Assembly (NCBI RefSeq): GCF_029227915.1
Contig: NC_079878.1
Coordinates: 33,321,501 to 33,385,500 of the forward strand
Direction: 5' to 3'
Origin: Hydractinia symbiolongicarpus
Taxonomy: Eukaryota > Cnidaria > Hydrozoa > Anthoathecata > Hydractiniidae
Length of the DNA stretch: 64,000 bases
The position numbers and the translations under genes are program-made. Below, one piece after another: positions 48,150 through 60,799 of this stretch (position 1 is its first letter; each line of letters starts with the position of its first letter). The notes under the pieces were generated by a model. That model saw nothing but the letters and a program-made list of their open reading frames with translations, did not search any database and was not told the origin of the DNA.

Positions 48150-49504
48150 GGGCCAAGCCCCGGATTTACGGGAAATCGCGGGTTTTCGTTTGCCGGCGAT
48201 TAAACTTCTTTTATTCAGCGTCTCATCAAAAATGAAAATATTTTTCAAAACTACAAGTCTTATGCGTTTTAGTGGTGAAAAAATAATTTAAAAAATCGTT
48301 CTGGAAATGAGTGTACTCACAGGGTACTTTCTTTTAATACATTCGACTATACGTGCCAAGCCCGGGATTTACGGGAAATCGCGGGTTTTCGTTTGCCGGC
48401 GATTAAACTTCTTTTATTCAGCGTCTCATCAAAAATGAAAACATTTTTGAAAACTACAAGTCTTATGCGTTTTAGTGGTGAAAAAATAATTTAAAAAATC
48501 GATCGGGAAATCAGTTTACTCCCTGGGTACTTTCTTTGTATACTTTTGACTATACGGGCCGAGTCCGGGATTTACGGGAAATCGCGGATTTTCGTTTGCT
48601 GGCGATTAAACTTCTTTTATTCAGCGTCCCATCAAATATGAAAATATTTTTGAAAACTACAAGTCTCATGCGTTTAGTGGTAAAAAAACAATATAAAAAA
48701 TCGTTCGGGAAAAGAGTTTACTCCCTGGGTACTTTCTTTGTATACTTTTGACTATACGGGCCAAGCCCGGGATTTACGGGAAATCGCGGGTTTTCGTTTG
48801 CCGGCGATTAAACTTATTTTATTCAGCGTCTCATCAAAAATGAAAACAAATTTAAAAACTACAAGTCTCATGCGTTTTAGTGGTGAAAAAATAATTTAAA
48901 AAAGCGTTCTGGAAATGAGTTTACTCCCTGGGTACTTTATTTGTATACTTTTGACTATACGGGCCGACTCCGGGATTTACGGGAAATCGCAGATTTTCGT
49001 ATGCCGGCGATTAAACTGCTTTTATTCAGCGTCTCATCAAAAATGAAAACATTTTTGAAAACTACAAGTCTCATGCGTTTTAGTGGTGAAAAAATAATTT
49101 AAAAAATCGTTCGGGAAATGAGTTTACACCCTGGGTACTTTCTTTGTATACTTTTGACTATACGGGCCGAGTCCGGGGTTTACGGGAAATGGCGGGTTTT
49201 CGTTTGCCGGCGATTAAACTTCTTTTATTCAGCGTTTCATCAAAAATAAAAACATTTTTAAAAACTACAAGTCTCATGCGTTGTAGTGGTGAAAAAATAA
49301 TTTAAAAAATCGTTCTGGAAATGAGTTTAATCACAGGGTACTTTCTTTGTATACATTCGACTATACGGGCCAAGCCCGGGATTTACGGGAAATCGCGGGT
49401 TTTCGTTTGCCGGCGATTAAACTTCTTTTATTCAGCGTCTCATCAAAAATGAAAACACTTTTAAAAACTACAAGTCTTATGCGTTTTAGTGGTGAAAAAA
49501 TTAT

Positions 49505-50510
49505 TTAAAAAATCGTTCGGGAAATGATTTTACTCCCTGGGTACTTTCTTTGTATACTTTTGACTACACGGGCCAAGCCGGGATTTACGGGAAATCGCGG
49601 GTTTTCGTTTGCCGGCGATAAAACTTCTTTTATTCAGCGTCTCATTAAAAATGAAAACATTTTTAAAAACTACAAGTCTCATGGGCTTTAGTGGTGAAAA
49701 AATAATTTAAAAAATCGTTCTGGAAATGAGTTTACTCACAGGGTACTTTCTTTGTATACATTCGACTATACGTGCCAAGCCCGGGATTTACGGGAAATCG
49801 CGGGTTTTTGTTTGCCGGCGATTAAACTGCTTTTATTCAGCGTCTCATCAAAAATGAAAACATTTTTGAAAACTACAAGTCTCATGCGTTTTAGTGGTGA
49901 AAAAATAATTTAAAAAATCGTTCCGGAAATGATTTTACTCCCTGGGTACTTTCTTTGCATATTTTGACTATACGGGCCAAGCCGGGATTTACGGGAAATC
50001 GCGGGTTTTCGTTTGCCGGCGATTAAACTTCTTTTATTCAGCGTCCCATCAAATATGAAAATATTTTTGAAAACTACAAGTCTCATGCGTTTAGTGGTAA
50101 AAAAATAATATAAAAAATCGTTCGGGAAATGAGTTTACTCCCTGGGTGCTTTCTTTGTATACTTTTGACTATACGGGCCAAGCCCGGGATTTACGGGAAA
50201 TCGCGGGTTTTCGTTTGCCGGCGATTAAACTTCTTTTATTCAGCGTCTCATCAAAAATGAAAACACTTTTAAAAACTACAAGTCTTATGCGTTTTAGTGG
50301 TGAAAAAATTATTTAAAAAATCGTTCTGGAAATGAGTTTACTCCCTGGGTACTTTCTTTGTATACTTTTGACTATACGGGCCGAGTCCGGGATTTAGGGA
50401 AATCGCAGGTTTTCGTTTGCCGGCGATTAAACTGCTTTTATTCAGCGTCTCACCAAAAATGAAAACATTTTTGAAAACTACAAGTCTCATGCGTTTTAGT
50501 GGTGAAAAAA
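49505..50510 (+). repeat. Block of about 5 monomers, duplicated at 52,336-53,341
   Basis: GGCGATAAAA (near 49,613 and 52,444), GTTCCGGAAATGATTTTAC (49,921 and 52,752), AAACACTTTTAAAAAC and GTCTCACCAAAAATG (50,451 and 53,282) match at 2,831 bp (14 monomers). A two-base loss, GTATTTTGAC-type for GTATACTTTTGAC, is shared near 49,957 and 52,788. Confidence 0.82.
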
Positions 50511-50756
50511 TAATTTAAAAAATCGTTCGGGAAATAAGTTTACTCCCTGGGTACTTTCTTTGTATACTTTTGACTATACGGGCCAACCCGGGATTTACGG
50601 GAAATCGCGGGTTTTCGTTTGCCGGCGATTAAACTTCTTTTATTCAGCGTCTCATCAAAAATGAAAACATTTTTAAAAACTACAAGTCTCATGCATTTTA
50701 GTGGTGAAAAAATAATTTAAAAAATCGTTCGGGAAATGATTTTACTCCCTGGGTAC

Positions 50757-52035
50757 TTTCTTTGTATACTTTTGACTATACGGGCCAAGCCGGGATTTAC
50801 GGGAAATCGCGGGTTTTTGTTTGCCGGCGATTAAACTTCTTTTATTCAGCGTCTCATTAAAAATGAAAACATTTTTATAAACTACAAGTCTCATGGGCTT
50901 TAGTGATGAAAAAATAATTTATAAAATCGTTCTGGAAATGAGTTTACTCACAAGGTACTTTCTTTGTATACATTCGACTATACGTGCCAAGCCCGGGATT
51001 TACGGGAAATCGCGGGTTTTCGTTTGCCGGCGATCAAACTTCTTTTATTCAGCGTCTCATCAAAAATGAAAACATTTTTGAAAAGTACAAGACTCATGCG
51101 TTTTAGTGGTGAAAAAATAATTTAAAAAATCGTTCTGGAAATGAGTTTACTCCCTGGGTACTTTATTTGTATACTTTTGACTATACGGGCCGAGTCCGGG
51201 ATTTACGGGAAATCGCGGGTTTTCGTTTGCCGGCAATTAAACTTCTTTTATTCAGCGTCCCATCAAATATGAAAATATTTTTGAAAACTACAAGTCTCAT
51301 GCGTTTAGTGGTAAAAAAATAACATAAAAAATCGTTCGGGAAATGAGTTTACTCCCTGGGTGCTTTCTTTGTATACTTTTGACTATACGGGCCAAGCCGG
51401 GATTTACGGGAAATCGCGGGTTTTTGTTTGCCGGCGATTAAACTTCTTTTATTCAGCGTCTCATTAAAAATGAAAACATTTTTATAAACTACAAGTCTCA
51501 TGGGCTTTAGTGATGAAAAAATAATTTATAAAATCGTTCTGGAAATGAGTTTACTCACAAGGTACTTTCTTTGTATACATTCGACTATACGTGCCAAGCC
51601 CGGGATTTACGGGAAATCGCGGGTTTTCGTTTGCCGGCGATCAAACTTCTTTTATTCAGCGTCTCATCAAAAATGAAAACATTTTTGAAAAGTACAAGAC
51701 TCATGCGTTTTAGTGGTGAAAAAATAATTTAAAAAATCGTTCTGGAAATGAGTTTACTCCCTGGGTACTTTATTTGTATACTTTTGACTATACGGGCCGA
51801 GTCCGGGATTTACGGGAAATCGCGGGTTTTCGTTTGCCGGCAATTAAACTTCTTTTATTCAGCGTCCCATCAAATATGAAAATATTTTTGAAAACTACAA
51901 GTCTCATGCGTTTAGTGGTAAAAAAATAACATAAAAAATCGTTCGGGAAATGAGTTTACTCCCTGGGTGCTTTCTTTGTATACTTTTGACTATACGGGCC
52001 AAGCCGGGATTTACGGGAAATCGCGGGTTTTCGTT
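50757..52035 (+). repeat. 3-monomer HOR, period 607 bp, two near-identical copies
   Basis: CGATCAAAC (51,031 and 51,638), CATTTTTATAAACTAC, CTCACAAGGTAC, AAAAGTACAAGACTC and AAATAACATAAAA repeat at 607 bp. Aligned blocks are about 50,757-51,428 and 51,364-52,035, and I saw no difference between them in the lines compared. This is a very recent duplication. Confidence 0.9.
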
Positions 52036-52335
52036 TGCCGGCGATTAAACTTCTTTTATTGAGCGTCTCATCAAAAATAAAAACATTTTGGAAAACTACA
52101 AGTCTCATGCGTTTTAGTGGTGAAAAAAAAATTTAAAAAATCGTTCGGGAAATGAGTTTACTCCCTGGGTACTTTCTTTGTATACTTTTGACTAAACGGG
52201 CCAAGTCCGGGATTTACGGGAAATCGCGGGTTTTCGTTTGCCGGCGATTAAACTTCTTTTATTCAGCGTCTCATCAAAAATAAAAACATTTTGGAAAACT
52301 ACAAGTCTCATGCGTTTTAGTGGTGAAAAAATAAT

Positions 52336-53341
52336 TTAAAAAATCGTTCGGGAAATGATTTTACTCCCTGGGTACTTTCTTTGTATACTTTTGACTATAC
52401 GGGCCAAGCCGGGATTTACGGGAAATCGCGGGTTTTCGTTTGCCGGCGATAAAATTTCTTTTATTCAGCGTCTCATTAAAAATGAAAACATTTTTAAAAA
52501 CTACAAGTCTCATGGGCTTTAGTGGTGAAAAAATAATTTAAAAAATCGTTCTGGAAATGAGTTTACTCACAGGGTACTTTCTTTGTATACATTCGACTAT
52601 ACGTGCCAAGCCCGGGATTTACGGGAAATCGCGGGTTTTTGTTTGCCGGCGATTAAACTGCTTTTATTCAGCGTCTCATCAAAAATGAAAACATTTTTGA
52701 AAACTACAAGTCTCATGCGTTTTAGTGGTGAAAAAATAATTTAAAAAATCGTTCCGGAAATGATTTTACTCCCTGGGTACTTTCTTTGTATATTTTGACT
52801 ATACAGGCCAAGCCGGGATTTACGGGAAATCGCGGGTTTTCGTTTGCCGGCGATTAAACTTCTTTTATTCAGCGTCCCATCAAATATGAAAATATTTTTG
52901 AAAACTACAAGTCTCATGCGTTTAGTGGTAAAAAAATAATATAAAAAATCGTTCGGGAAATGAGTTTACTCCCTGGGTGCTTTCTTTGTATACTTTTGAC
53001 TATACGGGCCAAGCCCGGGATTTACGGGAAATCGCGGGTTTTCGTTTGCCGGCGATTAAACTTCTTTTATTCAGCGTCTCATCAAAAATTAAAACACTTT
53101 TAAAAACTACAAGTCTTATGCGTTTTAGTGGTGAAAAAATTATTTAAAAAATCGTTCTGGAAATGAGTTTACTCCCTGGGTACTTTCTTTGTATACTTTT
53201 GACTATACGGGCCGAGTCCGGGATTTAGGGAAATCGCAGGTTTTCGTTTGCCGGCGATTAAACTGCTTTTATTCAGCGTCTCACCAAAAATGAAAATATT
53301 TTTGAAAACTACAAGTCTCATGCGTTTTAGTGGTGAAAAAA
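52336..53341 (+). repeat. Second copy of the 49,505-50,510 block
   Basis: It matches in order and variants at an offset of 2,831 bp. Private changes include AAAAATTAAAACAC near 53,085 and GAAAATATTTTTG near 53,291. The 607 bp trimer duplication lies between the two copies. Confidence 0.82.
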
Positions 53342-53999
53342 TAATTTATAAAATCGTTCTGGAAATGAGTTTACTCACAAGGTACTTTCTTTGTATACAT
53401 TCGACTATACGTGCCAAGCCCGGGATTTACGGCAAATCGCGGGTTTTCGTTTGCCGGCGATTAAACTTCTTTTATTCAACCTCTCATCAAAAATGAAAAC
53501 ATTTTTGAAAAGTACAAGTCTCATGCGTTTTAGTGGTGAAAAAATAATTTAAAAAATCGTTCGGGAAATGAGTTTACTCCCTGGGTACTTTCTTTGTATA
53601 CTTTTGACTATACGGGCCAAGCCGGGATTTACGGGAAATCGCGGGTTTTCGTTTGCCCGCGATTAAACTTCTTTTATTCAGCGTCTCATCAAATATGAAA
53701 ACGTTTTTAAAAACTACAAGTCTTATGCGTTTTAGTGGTGAAAAAATAATTTAAAAAATCGATCGGGAAATGAGTTTACTCCCTTGGTACTTTCATTGTA
53801 TACTTTTGACTATACCGGCCGAGTCCGGGATTTACGGGAAATCGCGGATTTTCGTTTGCCGGCGATTAAACTTCTTTTATTCAGCGTCCCATCAAATATG
53901 AAAATATTTTTGAAAACTACAAGTCTCATGCGTTTAGTGGTAAAAAAATAATATAAAAAATCGTTCGGGAAAAGAGTTTACTCCCTGGGTACTTTCTTT

Positions 54000-56900
54000 G
54001 TATAATTTTTACTATACGGGCCAAGCCCGGGATTTACGGGAAATCGCGGGTTTTCGTTTGCCGGCGATTAAACTTCTTTTATTCAGCGTCTCATCAAAAA
54101 TGAAAACATTTTTAAAAACTACAAGTCTCATGCGTTTTAGTGGTGAAAAAATAATTTAAAAAATCGTTCGGGAAATGAGTTTACTCCCTGGGTACTTTAT
54201 TTGTATACTTTTGACTATACGGGCTGAGTCCGGGATTTACGGGAAATCGCGGATTTTCGTTTGCCGGCGATTAAACTGCTTTTATTCAGCGTCTCATCAA
54301 AAATGAAAACATTTTTGAAAACTACAAGTCTCAGGCGTTTTAGTGGTGAAAAAATAATTTAAAAAATCGTTCTGGAAATGAGTTTACTCACAGGGTACTT
54401 TCTTTGTATACATTCGACTATACGTGCCAAGCCCGGGATTTACGGGAAATCGCGGATTTTCGTTTGCCGGCGATTAAACTTCTTTTATTCAGCGCTCATC
54501 AAAAATGAAAACATTTTTGAAAACTACAAGTCTCATGCGTTTTAGTGGTGAAAAAATAATTTAAAAAATCGTTCGGGAAATGAGTTTACTCCCTGGGTAC
54601 TTTCTTTGTATACTTTTGACTATACGGGCCAAACCGAAATTTACGGGAAATCGCGGGTTTTCGTTTGCCGGCGATTAAACTTCTTTTATTCAGCGTCTCA
54701 TCAAAAATGAAAACATTTTTCAAAACTACAAGTCTCATGCGTTTTAGTGGTGAAAAAATAATTTAAAAAATCGTTCGGGAAATGAGTTTACTCCCTGGGT
54801 ACTTTATTTGTATACTTTTGACTATACGGGCTGAGTCCGAGATTTACGGGAAATCGCGGATTTTCGTTTGCCGGCGATTAAACTGCTTTTATTCAGCGTC
54901 TCATCAAAAATGAAAACATTTTTGAAAACTACAAGTCTCAGGCGTTTTAGTGGTGAAAAAATAATTTAAAAAATCGTTCGGGAAATGAGTTTACTCCCTG
55001 GGTACTTTCTTTGTATACTATTGACTATACGGGCCAAACCGGGATTTACGGGAAATCGCGGGTTTTTGTTTGCCGGCGATTAAACTTCTTTTATTCAGCG
55101 TCTCATCAAAAATGAAAAATTTTTTAAAAACTACAAGTCTTATGCGTTTTAGTGGTGAAAAAATAATTTAAAAAATCGTTCGGGAAATGAGTTTACTCCC
55201 TGGGTACTTTCTTTGTATACTTTTGACTATACGGGCCAAACCGAAATTTACGGGAAATCGCGGGTTTTCGTTTGCCGGCGATTAAACTTCTTTTATTCAG
55301 CGTCTCATCAAAAATGAAAACATTTTTCAAAACTACAAGTCTCATGCGTTTTAGTGGTGAAAAAATAATTTAAAAAATCGTTCGGGAAATGAGTTTACTC
55401 CCTGGGTACTTTATTTGTATACTTTTGACTATACGGGCTGAGTCCGGGATTTACGGGAAATCGCGGATTTTCGTTTGCCGGCGATTAAACTGCTTTTATT
55501 CAGCGTCTCATCAAAAATGAAAACATTTTTGAAAACTACAAGTCTCAGGCGTTTTAGTGGTGAAAAAATAATTTAAAAAATCGTTCGGGAAATGAGTTTA
55601 CTCCCTGGGTACTTTCTTTGTATACTATTGACTATACGGGCCAAACCGGGATTTTCGGGAAATCGCGGGTTTTTGTTTGCCGGCGATTAAACTTCTTTTA
55701 TTCAGCGTCTCATCAAAAATGAAAAATTTTTTAAAAACTACAAGTCTCAGGCGTTTTAGTGGTGAAAAAATAATTTAAAAAATCGTTCTGGAAATGAGTT
55801 TACTCACAGGGTACTTTCTTTGTATACATTCGACTATACGTGCCAAGCCCGGGATTTACGGGAAATCGCGGATTTTCGTTTGCCGGCGATAAAACTTCTT
55901 TTATTCAGCGCTCATCAAAAATGAAAACATTTTTGAAAACTACAAGTCTCATGCGTTTTAGTGGTGAAAAAATAATTTAAAAAATCGTTCGGGAAATGAG
56001 TTTACTCCCTGGGTACTTTCTTTGTATACTTTTGAATATACGGGCCAAACCGAAATTTACGGGAAATCGCGGGTTTTCGTTTGCCGGCGATTAAACTTCT
56101 TTTATTCAGCGTCTCATCAAAAATGAAAACATTTTTCAAAACTACAAGTCTCATGCGTTTTAGTGGTGAAAAAATAATTTAAAAAATCGTTCGGGAAATG
56201 AGTTTACTCCCTGGGTACTTTATTTGTATACTTTTGACTATACGGGCTGAGTCCGGGATTTACGGGAAATCGCGGATTTTCGTTTGCCGGCGATTAAACT
56301 GCTTTTATTCAGCGTCTCATCAAAAATGAAAACATTTTTGAAAACTACAAGTCTCAGGCGTTTTAGTGGTGAAAAAATAATTTAAAAAATCGTTCGGGAA
56401 ATGAGTTTACTCCCTGGGTACTTTCTTTGTATACTATTGACTATACGGGCCAAACCGGGATTTACGGGAAATCGCGGGTTTTTGTTTGCCGGCGATTAAA
56501 CTTCTTTTATTCAGCGTCTCATCAAAAATGAAAAATTTTTTAAAAACTACAAGTCTTATGCGTTTTAGTGGTGAAAAAATAATTTAAAAAATCGTTCGGG
56601 AAATGAGTTTACTCCCTGGGTACTTTCTTTGTATACTTTTGACTATACGGGCCAAACCGAAATTTACGGGAAATCGCGGGTTTTCGTTTGCCGGCGATTA
56701 AACTTCTTTTATTCAGCGTCTCATCAAAAATGAAAACATTTTTCAAAACTACAAGTCTCATGCGTTTTAGTGGTGGAAAAATAATTTAAAAAATCGTTCG
56801 GGAAATGAGTTTACTCCCTGGGTACTTTATTTGTATACTTTTGACTATACGGGCTGAGTCCGGGATTTACGGGAAATCGCGGATTTTCGTTTGCCGGCGA

Positions 56901-57230
56901 TTAAACTGCTTTTATTCAGGGTCTCATCAAAAATGAAAACATTTTTGAAAACTACAAGTCTCAGGCGTTTTAGTGGTGAAAAAATAATTTAAAAAATCGT
57001 TCGGGAAATGAGTTTACTCCCTGGGTACTTTCTTTGTATACTATTGACTATACGGGCCAAACCGGGATTTTCGGGAAATCGCGGGTTTTTGTTTGCCGGC
57101 GATTAAACTTCTTTTATTCAGCGTCTCATCAAAAATGAAAATTTTTTTAAAAACTACAAGTCTTATGCGTTTTAGTGGTGAAAAAATAATTTAAAAAATC
57201 GTTCTGAAAATGAGTTTACTCACAGGGTAC
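54000..57230 (+). repeat. Domain IV: 7-monomer HOR, period 1,416 bp
   Basis: AGCGCTCATC (54,491 and 55,907) and GGCCAAACCGAAAT (54,631 and 56,047; 55,238 and 56,654) recur at 1,416 bp. Inside each unit the AAACCGAAAT, GGGCTGAGTCCGGG and AAACCGGGATT-type monomers repeat as a trimer of 607 bp. Other linked markers are TCTCAGGCGTTTTAG and GAAAAATTTTTTAAAAAC. The result is a trimer nested in a heptamer. Confidence 0.86.
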
Positions 57231-60200
57231 TTTCTTTGTATACATTTGACTATACGTGCCAAGCCCGGGATTTACGGGAAATCGCGAGTTTTCGTTTGCC
57301 GGCGATTAAACTTCTTTTATTCAGCGTCTCATCAAAAATGAAAACATTTTTAAAAACTACAAGTCTCATGCGTTTTAGTGGTGAAAAAATAATTTAAAAA
57401 ATCGTTCGGGAAATGAGTTTACTCCCTGGGTACTTTCTTTGTATACTTTTGACTATACGGGCCAAGCCGGGATTTGCGGGAAATCACGGGTTTTCATTTG
57501 CCGGCGATTAAACTTTTTTTATTCAGCGTCTCATCAAAAATGAAAACATTTTTAAAAACTACAAGTCTTATGCGTTTTAGTGGTGAAAAAATAATTTAAA
57601 AAATCGTTCTGGAAATGAGTTTACTCACAGGGTACTTTCTTTGTATACATTCGACTATACGTGCAAAGCCCGGGATTTACGGGAAATCGCTGGTTTTCGT
57701 TTGCCGGCGATTAAACTTCTTTTATTCAGCGTCCTATCAAATATGAAAATAATTTTGAAAACTACAAGTCTCATGCGTTTAGTGGTAAAAAAATAATATA
57801 AAAAATCGTTCGGGAAAAGAGTTTACTCCCTGGGTACTTTCTTTGTATACTTTTGACTATACGGGCCAAGCCCGGGATTTACGGGAAATCGCGGGTTTTC
57901 GTTTGCAGGCGATTAAACTTCTTTTATTCAGCGTCTCATCAAAAATGAAAACATTTTTAAAAACTACAAGTCTCATGCGTTTAGTGGTAAAAAAATAATA
58001 TAAAAAATCGTTTGGGAAAAGAGTTTACTCCCTGGGTACTTTCTTTCTATACTTTTGACTATACGGGCCAAGCCCGGGATTTACGGGAAATCGCGGGTTT
58101 TCGTTTGCCGGCGATTAAACTTCTTTTATTCAGCGTCTCATCAAAAATGAAAACATTTTTAAAAACTACAAGTCTCATGCGTTTTAGTGGGGAAAATATA
58201 ATTTAAAAAATCGTTCTGGAAATGAGTTTACTCCCTGGGTACTTTCTTTGTATACTTCTGACTATACCGGCCGAGTCCGGGATTTAGGGAAATCGCAGGT
58301 TTTTGTTTGCCGGCGATTAAACTGCTTTTATTCAGCGTCTCATCAAAAATGAAAACATTTTTGAAAACTACAAGTCTCATGCGTTTTAGTGGTGAAAAAA
58401 TAATTTAAAAAATCGTTCGGGAAATGATTTTACTCCCTGGGTACTTTCTTTGTATACTTTTGACTATACGGGCCAAGCCGGGATTTACGGGAAATCGCGG
58501 GTTTTCGTTTGCCGGCGATTAAACTTCTTTTATTCAGCGTCTCATCAAAAATGAAAACATTTTTAAAAACTACAAGTCTTATGCGTTTTAGTGGTGAAAA
58601 AATAATTTAAAAAATCGATCGGGAAATGAGTTTACTCCCTGGGTACTTTCTTTGTATACTTTTGACTATACGGGCCAAGTCCGGGATTTACGGGAAATCG
58701 CGGATTTTCGTTTGCCGGCGATTAAACTTCTTTTATTCAGCGTCCCATCAAATATGAAAATAATTTTGAAAACTACAAGTCTCATGCGTTTAGTGGTAAA
58801 AAAATAATATAAAAAATCGTTCGGGAAAAGAGTTTACTCCCTGGGTACTTTCTTTGTATACTTTTGACTATACGGGCCAAGCCCGGGATTTACGGGAAAT
58901 CGCGGGTTTTCGTTTGCCGGCGATTAAACTTCTTTTATTCAGCGTCTCATCAAAAATGAAAACATTTTTAAAAACTACAAGTCTCATGCGTTTTAGTGGT
59001 GAAAAAATAATTTAAAAAATCGTTCGGGAAATGAGTTTACTCCCTGGGTACTTTATTTGTATACTTTTGACTATACGGGCCGAGTCCGGGATTTACGGGA
59101 AATCGCGGATTTTCGTTTGCCGGCGATTAAACTTCTTTTATTCAGCGTCCCATCAAATATGAAAATAATTTTGAAAACTACAAGTCTCATGCGTTTAGTG
59201 GTAAAAAAATAATATAAAAAATCGTTCGGGAAAAGAGTTTACTCCCTGGGTACTTTCTTTGTATACTTTTGACTATACGGGCCAAGCCCGGGATTTACGG
59301 GAAATCGCGGGTTTTCGTTTGCAGGCGATTAAACTTCTTTTATTCAGCGTCTCATCAAAAATGAAAACATTTTTAAAAACTACAAGTCTCATGCGTTTAG
59401 TGGTAAAAAAATAATATAAAAAATCGTTCGGGAAAAGAGTTTACTCCCTGGGTACTTTCTTTGTATACTTTTGACTATACGGGCCAAGCCCGGGATTTAC
59501 GGGAAATCGCGGGTTTTCGTTTGCCGGCGATTAAACTTCTTTTATTCAGCGTCTCATCAAAAATGAAAACATTTTTAAAAACTACAAGTCTCATGCCTTT
59601 TAGTGGTGAAAAAATAATTTAAAAAATCGTTCGGGAAATGAGTTTACTCCCTGGGTACTTTATTTGTATACTTTTGACTAAACGGGCCGAGTCCGGGATT
59701 TACGGGAAATCGCGGATTTTCGTTTGCCGGCGATTAAACTGCTTTTATTCAGCGTCTCATCAAAAATGAAAACATTTTTGAAAACTACAAGTCTCATGCG
59801 TTTTAGTGGTGAAAAAATAATTTAAAAAATCGTTCGGGAAATCAGTTTACTCCCTGGGTACTTTCTTTGTATACTTTTGACTATACGGGCCAAGCCGGGA
59901 TTTACGGGAAATCGCAGGTTTTCGTTTGCCGGCGATTAAACTTCTTTTATTCAGCGTCCCATCAAATATGAAAATATTTTTGAAAACTACAAGTCTCATG
60001 CGTTTAGTGGTAAAAAAATAATATAAAAAATCGTTCGGGAAATGAGTTTACTCCCTGGGTACTTTCTTTGTATACTTTTGACTATACGGGTCAAGCCCGG
60101 GATTTACGGGAAATCGCGGGTTTTCGTTTGCCGGCGATTAAATTTCTTTTATTCAGCGTCTCATCAAAAATGAAAACATTTTTGAAAACTACAAGTCTCA

Positions 60201-60650
60201 TGCGTTTTAGTGGTGAAAAAATAATTTAAAAAATCGTTCGGGAAATGAGTTTACTCCCTGGGTACTTTCTTTGTATACTTTTGACTATACGGGCCGAGTC
60301 CGGGATTTACGGGAAATCGCGGATTTTCGTTTGCCGGCGATTAAATTTCTTTTATTCATCGTCTCACCAAAAATGAAAACATTTTTGAAAACTACAAGTC
60401 TCATGCGTTTTAGTGGTGAAAAAATAATTTAAAAAATCGTTCGGGAAATGAGTTTACTCCCTGGGTACTTTCTTTGTATACTTTTGACTATACGGGCCAA
60501 GCCGGGATTTACGGGAAATCGCGGGTTTTCGTTTGCCGGCGATTAAACTTCTTTTATTCAGCGTCTCATCAAAAATGAAAACATTTTTAAAAACTACAAG
60601 TCTTATGCGTTTTAGTGGTGAAAAAATAATTTAAAAAATCGTTCTGAAAA
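57230..60650 (+). repeat. Domain V: mixed units spaced by 2, 5 and 7 monomers
   Basis: Only satellite is present. ATGAAAATAATTTTGAAAAC recurs near 57,745, 58,756 and 59,161 (steps of about 1,011 and 405 bp). GTTTGCAGGCG recurs at 57,901 and 59,317 (1,416 bp). GGGAAAAGAGTTTAC is frequent. A block with GTGGGGAAAATATAATT, TACTTCTGACTATACCGGCC and TTTAGGG near 58,190-58,330 reappears near 62,035-62,180 at an offset of 3,847 bp. Confidence 0.75.
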
Positions 60651-60799
60651 TGAGTTTACTCACAGGGTACTTTCTTTGTATACATTCGACTATACGTGCC
60701 AAGCCCGGGATTTACGGGAAATCGCGGGTTTTCGTTTGCCGGCGATTAAACTTCTTTTATTCAGCGTCTCATCAAAAATGAAAACACTTTTTAAAAACT

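Larger units (their letters stand above)
47962..48164 (+). repeat. Representative satellite monomer (203 bp)
   Basis: One complete monomer, counted from TTTACGGG to the base before the next TTTACGGG, given as a reference for the layout. Approximate order by monomer position: G-rich segment TTTACGGG...CGCGGG (1-18); TTTTCGTTTGCCGGCGATT (19-37); TTCTTTTATTCAGCGTCTCA (42-61); A/T-rich dyad (62-83); ACTACAAGTCTCATGCG (87-102, variable); an AT-rich stretch of A-runs (113-131); ATCGTTC then GGAAATGAG (131-146); the variable CACAGGG or CCCTGGG box (153-160); TACTTTCTTTGTATAC (161-176); TTTTGAC or ATTCGAC, then TATACGGGCCAAGC and the next G-rich start. Subtypes are defined by combinations of variants at these points. 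Confidence 0.95.
45178..48785 (+). repeat. 10-monomer HOR, period ~2,024 bp, two diverged copies
   Basis: ATTCATCG with CACCAAAAATG (45,181 and 47,205), AAATCACGGG (near 45,340 and 47,364), TGCGTATTAGTGG (45,431 and 47,455) and GGGAAAAGAGTTTAC (46,681 and 48,706) recur about 2,024-2,025 bp apart. Copies differ at many single sites (for example GGATTTACGG against GGGGTTTACGG), so this duplication is older than those in domain II. Confidence 0.78.
45100..54000 (+). repeat. Domain III: mixed subtypes, no ACTATGCGGG
   Basis: Only satellite is present. CACAGGG/ACATTCGAC/ACGTGCC monomers alternate irregularly with CCCTGGG/GGGCCAAGCCGGG and CCCATCAAATATG monomers, and the type b marker of domain II is absent. 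Private one-base changes per monomer look more frequent than in domain II. Three block duplications lie inside (periods about 2,024, 607 and 2,831 bp). Confidence 0.75.

Noticed and set aside
47962-48164. CENP-B box
   Set aside because: The nearest stretch, TTCGTTTGCCGGCGATT, lacks the required A and CGGG at the core positions (TTCG-4-A-2-CGGG). No better match was seen on either strand of the consensus.
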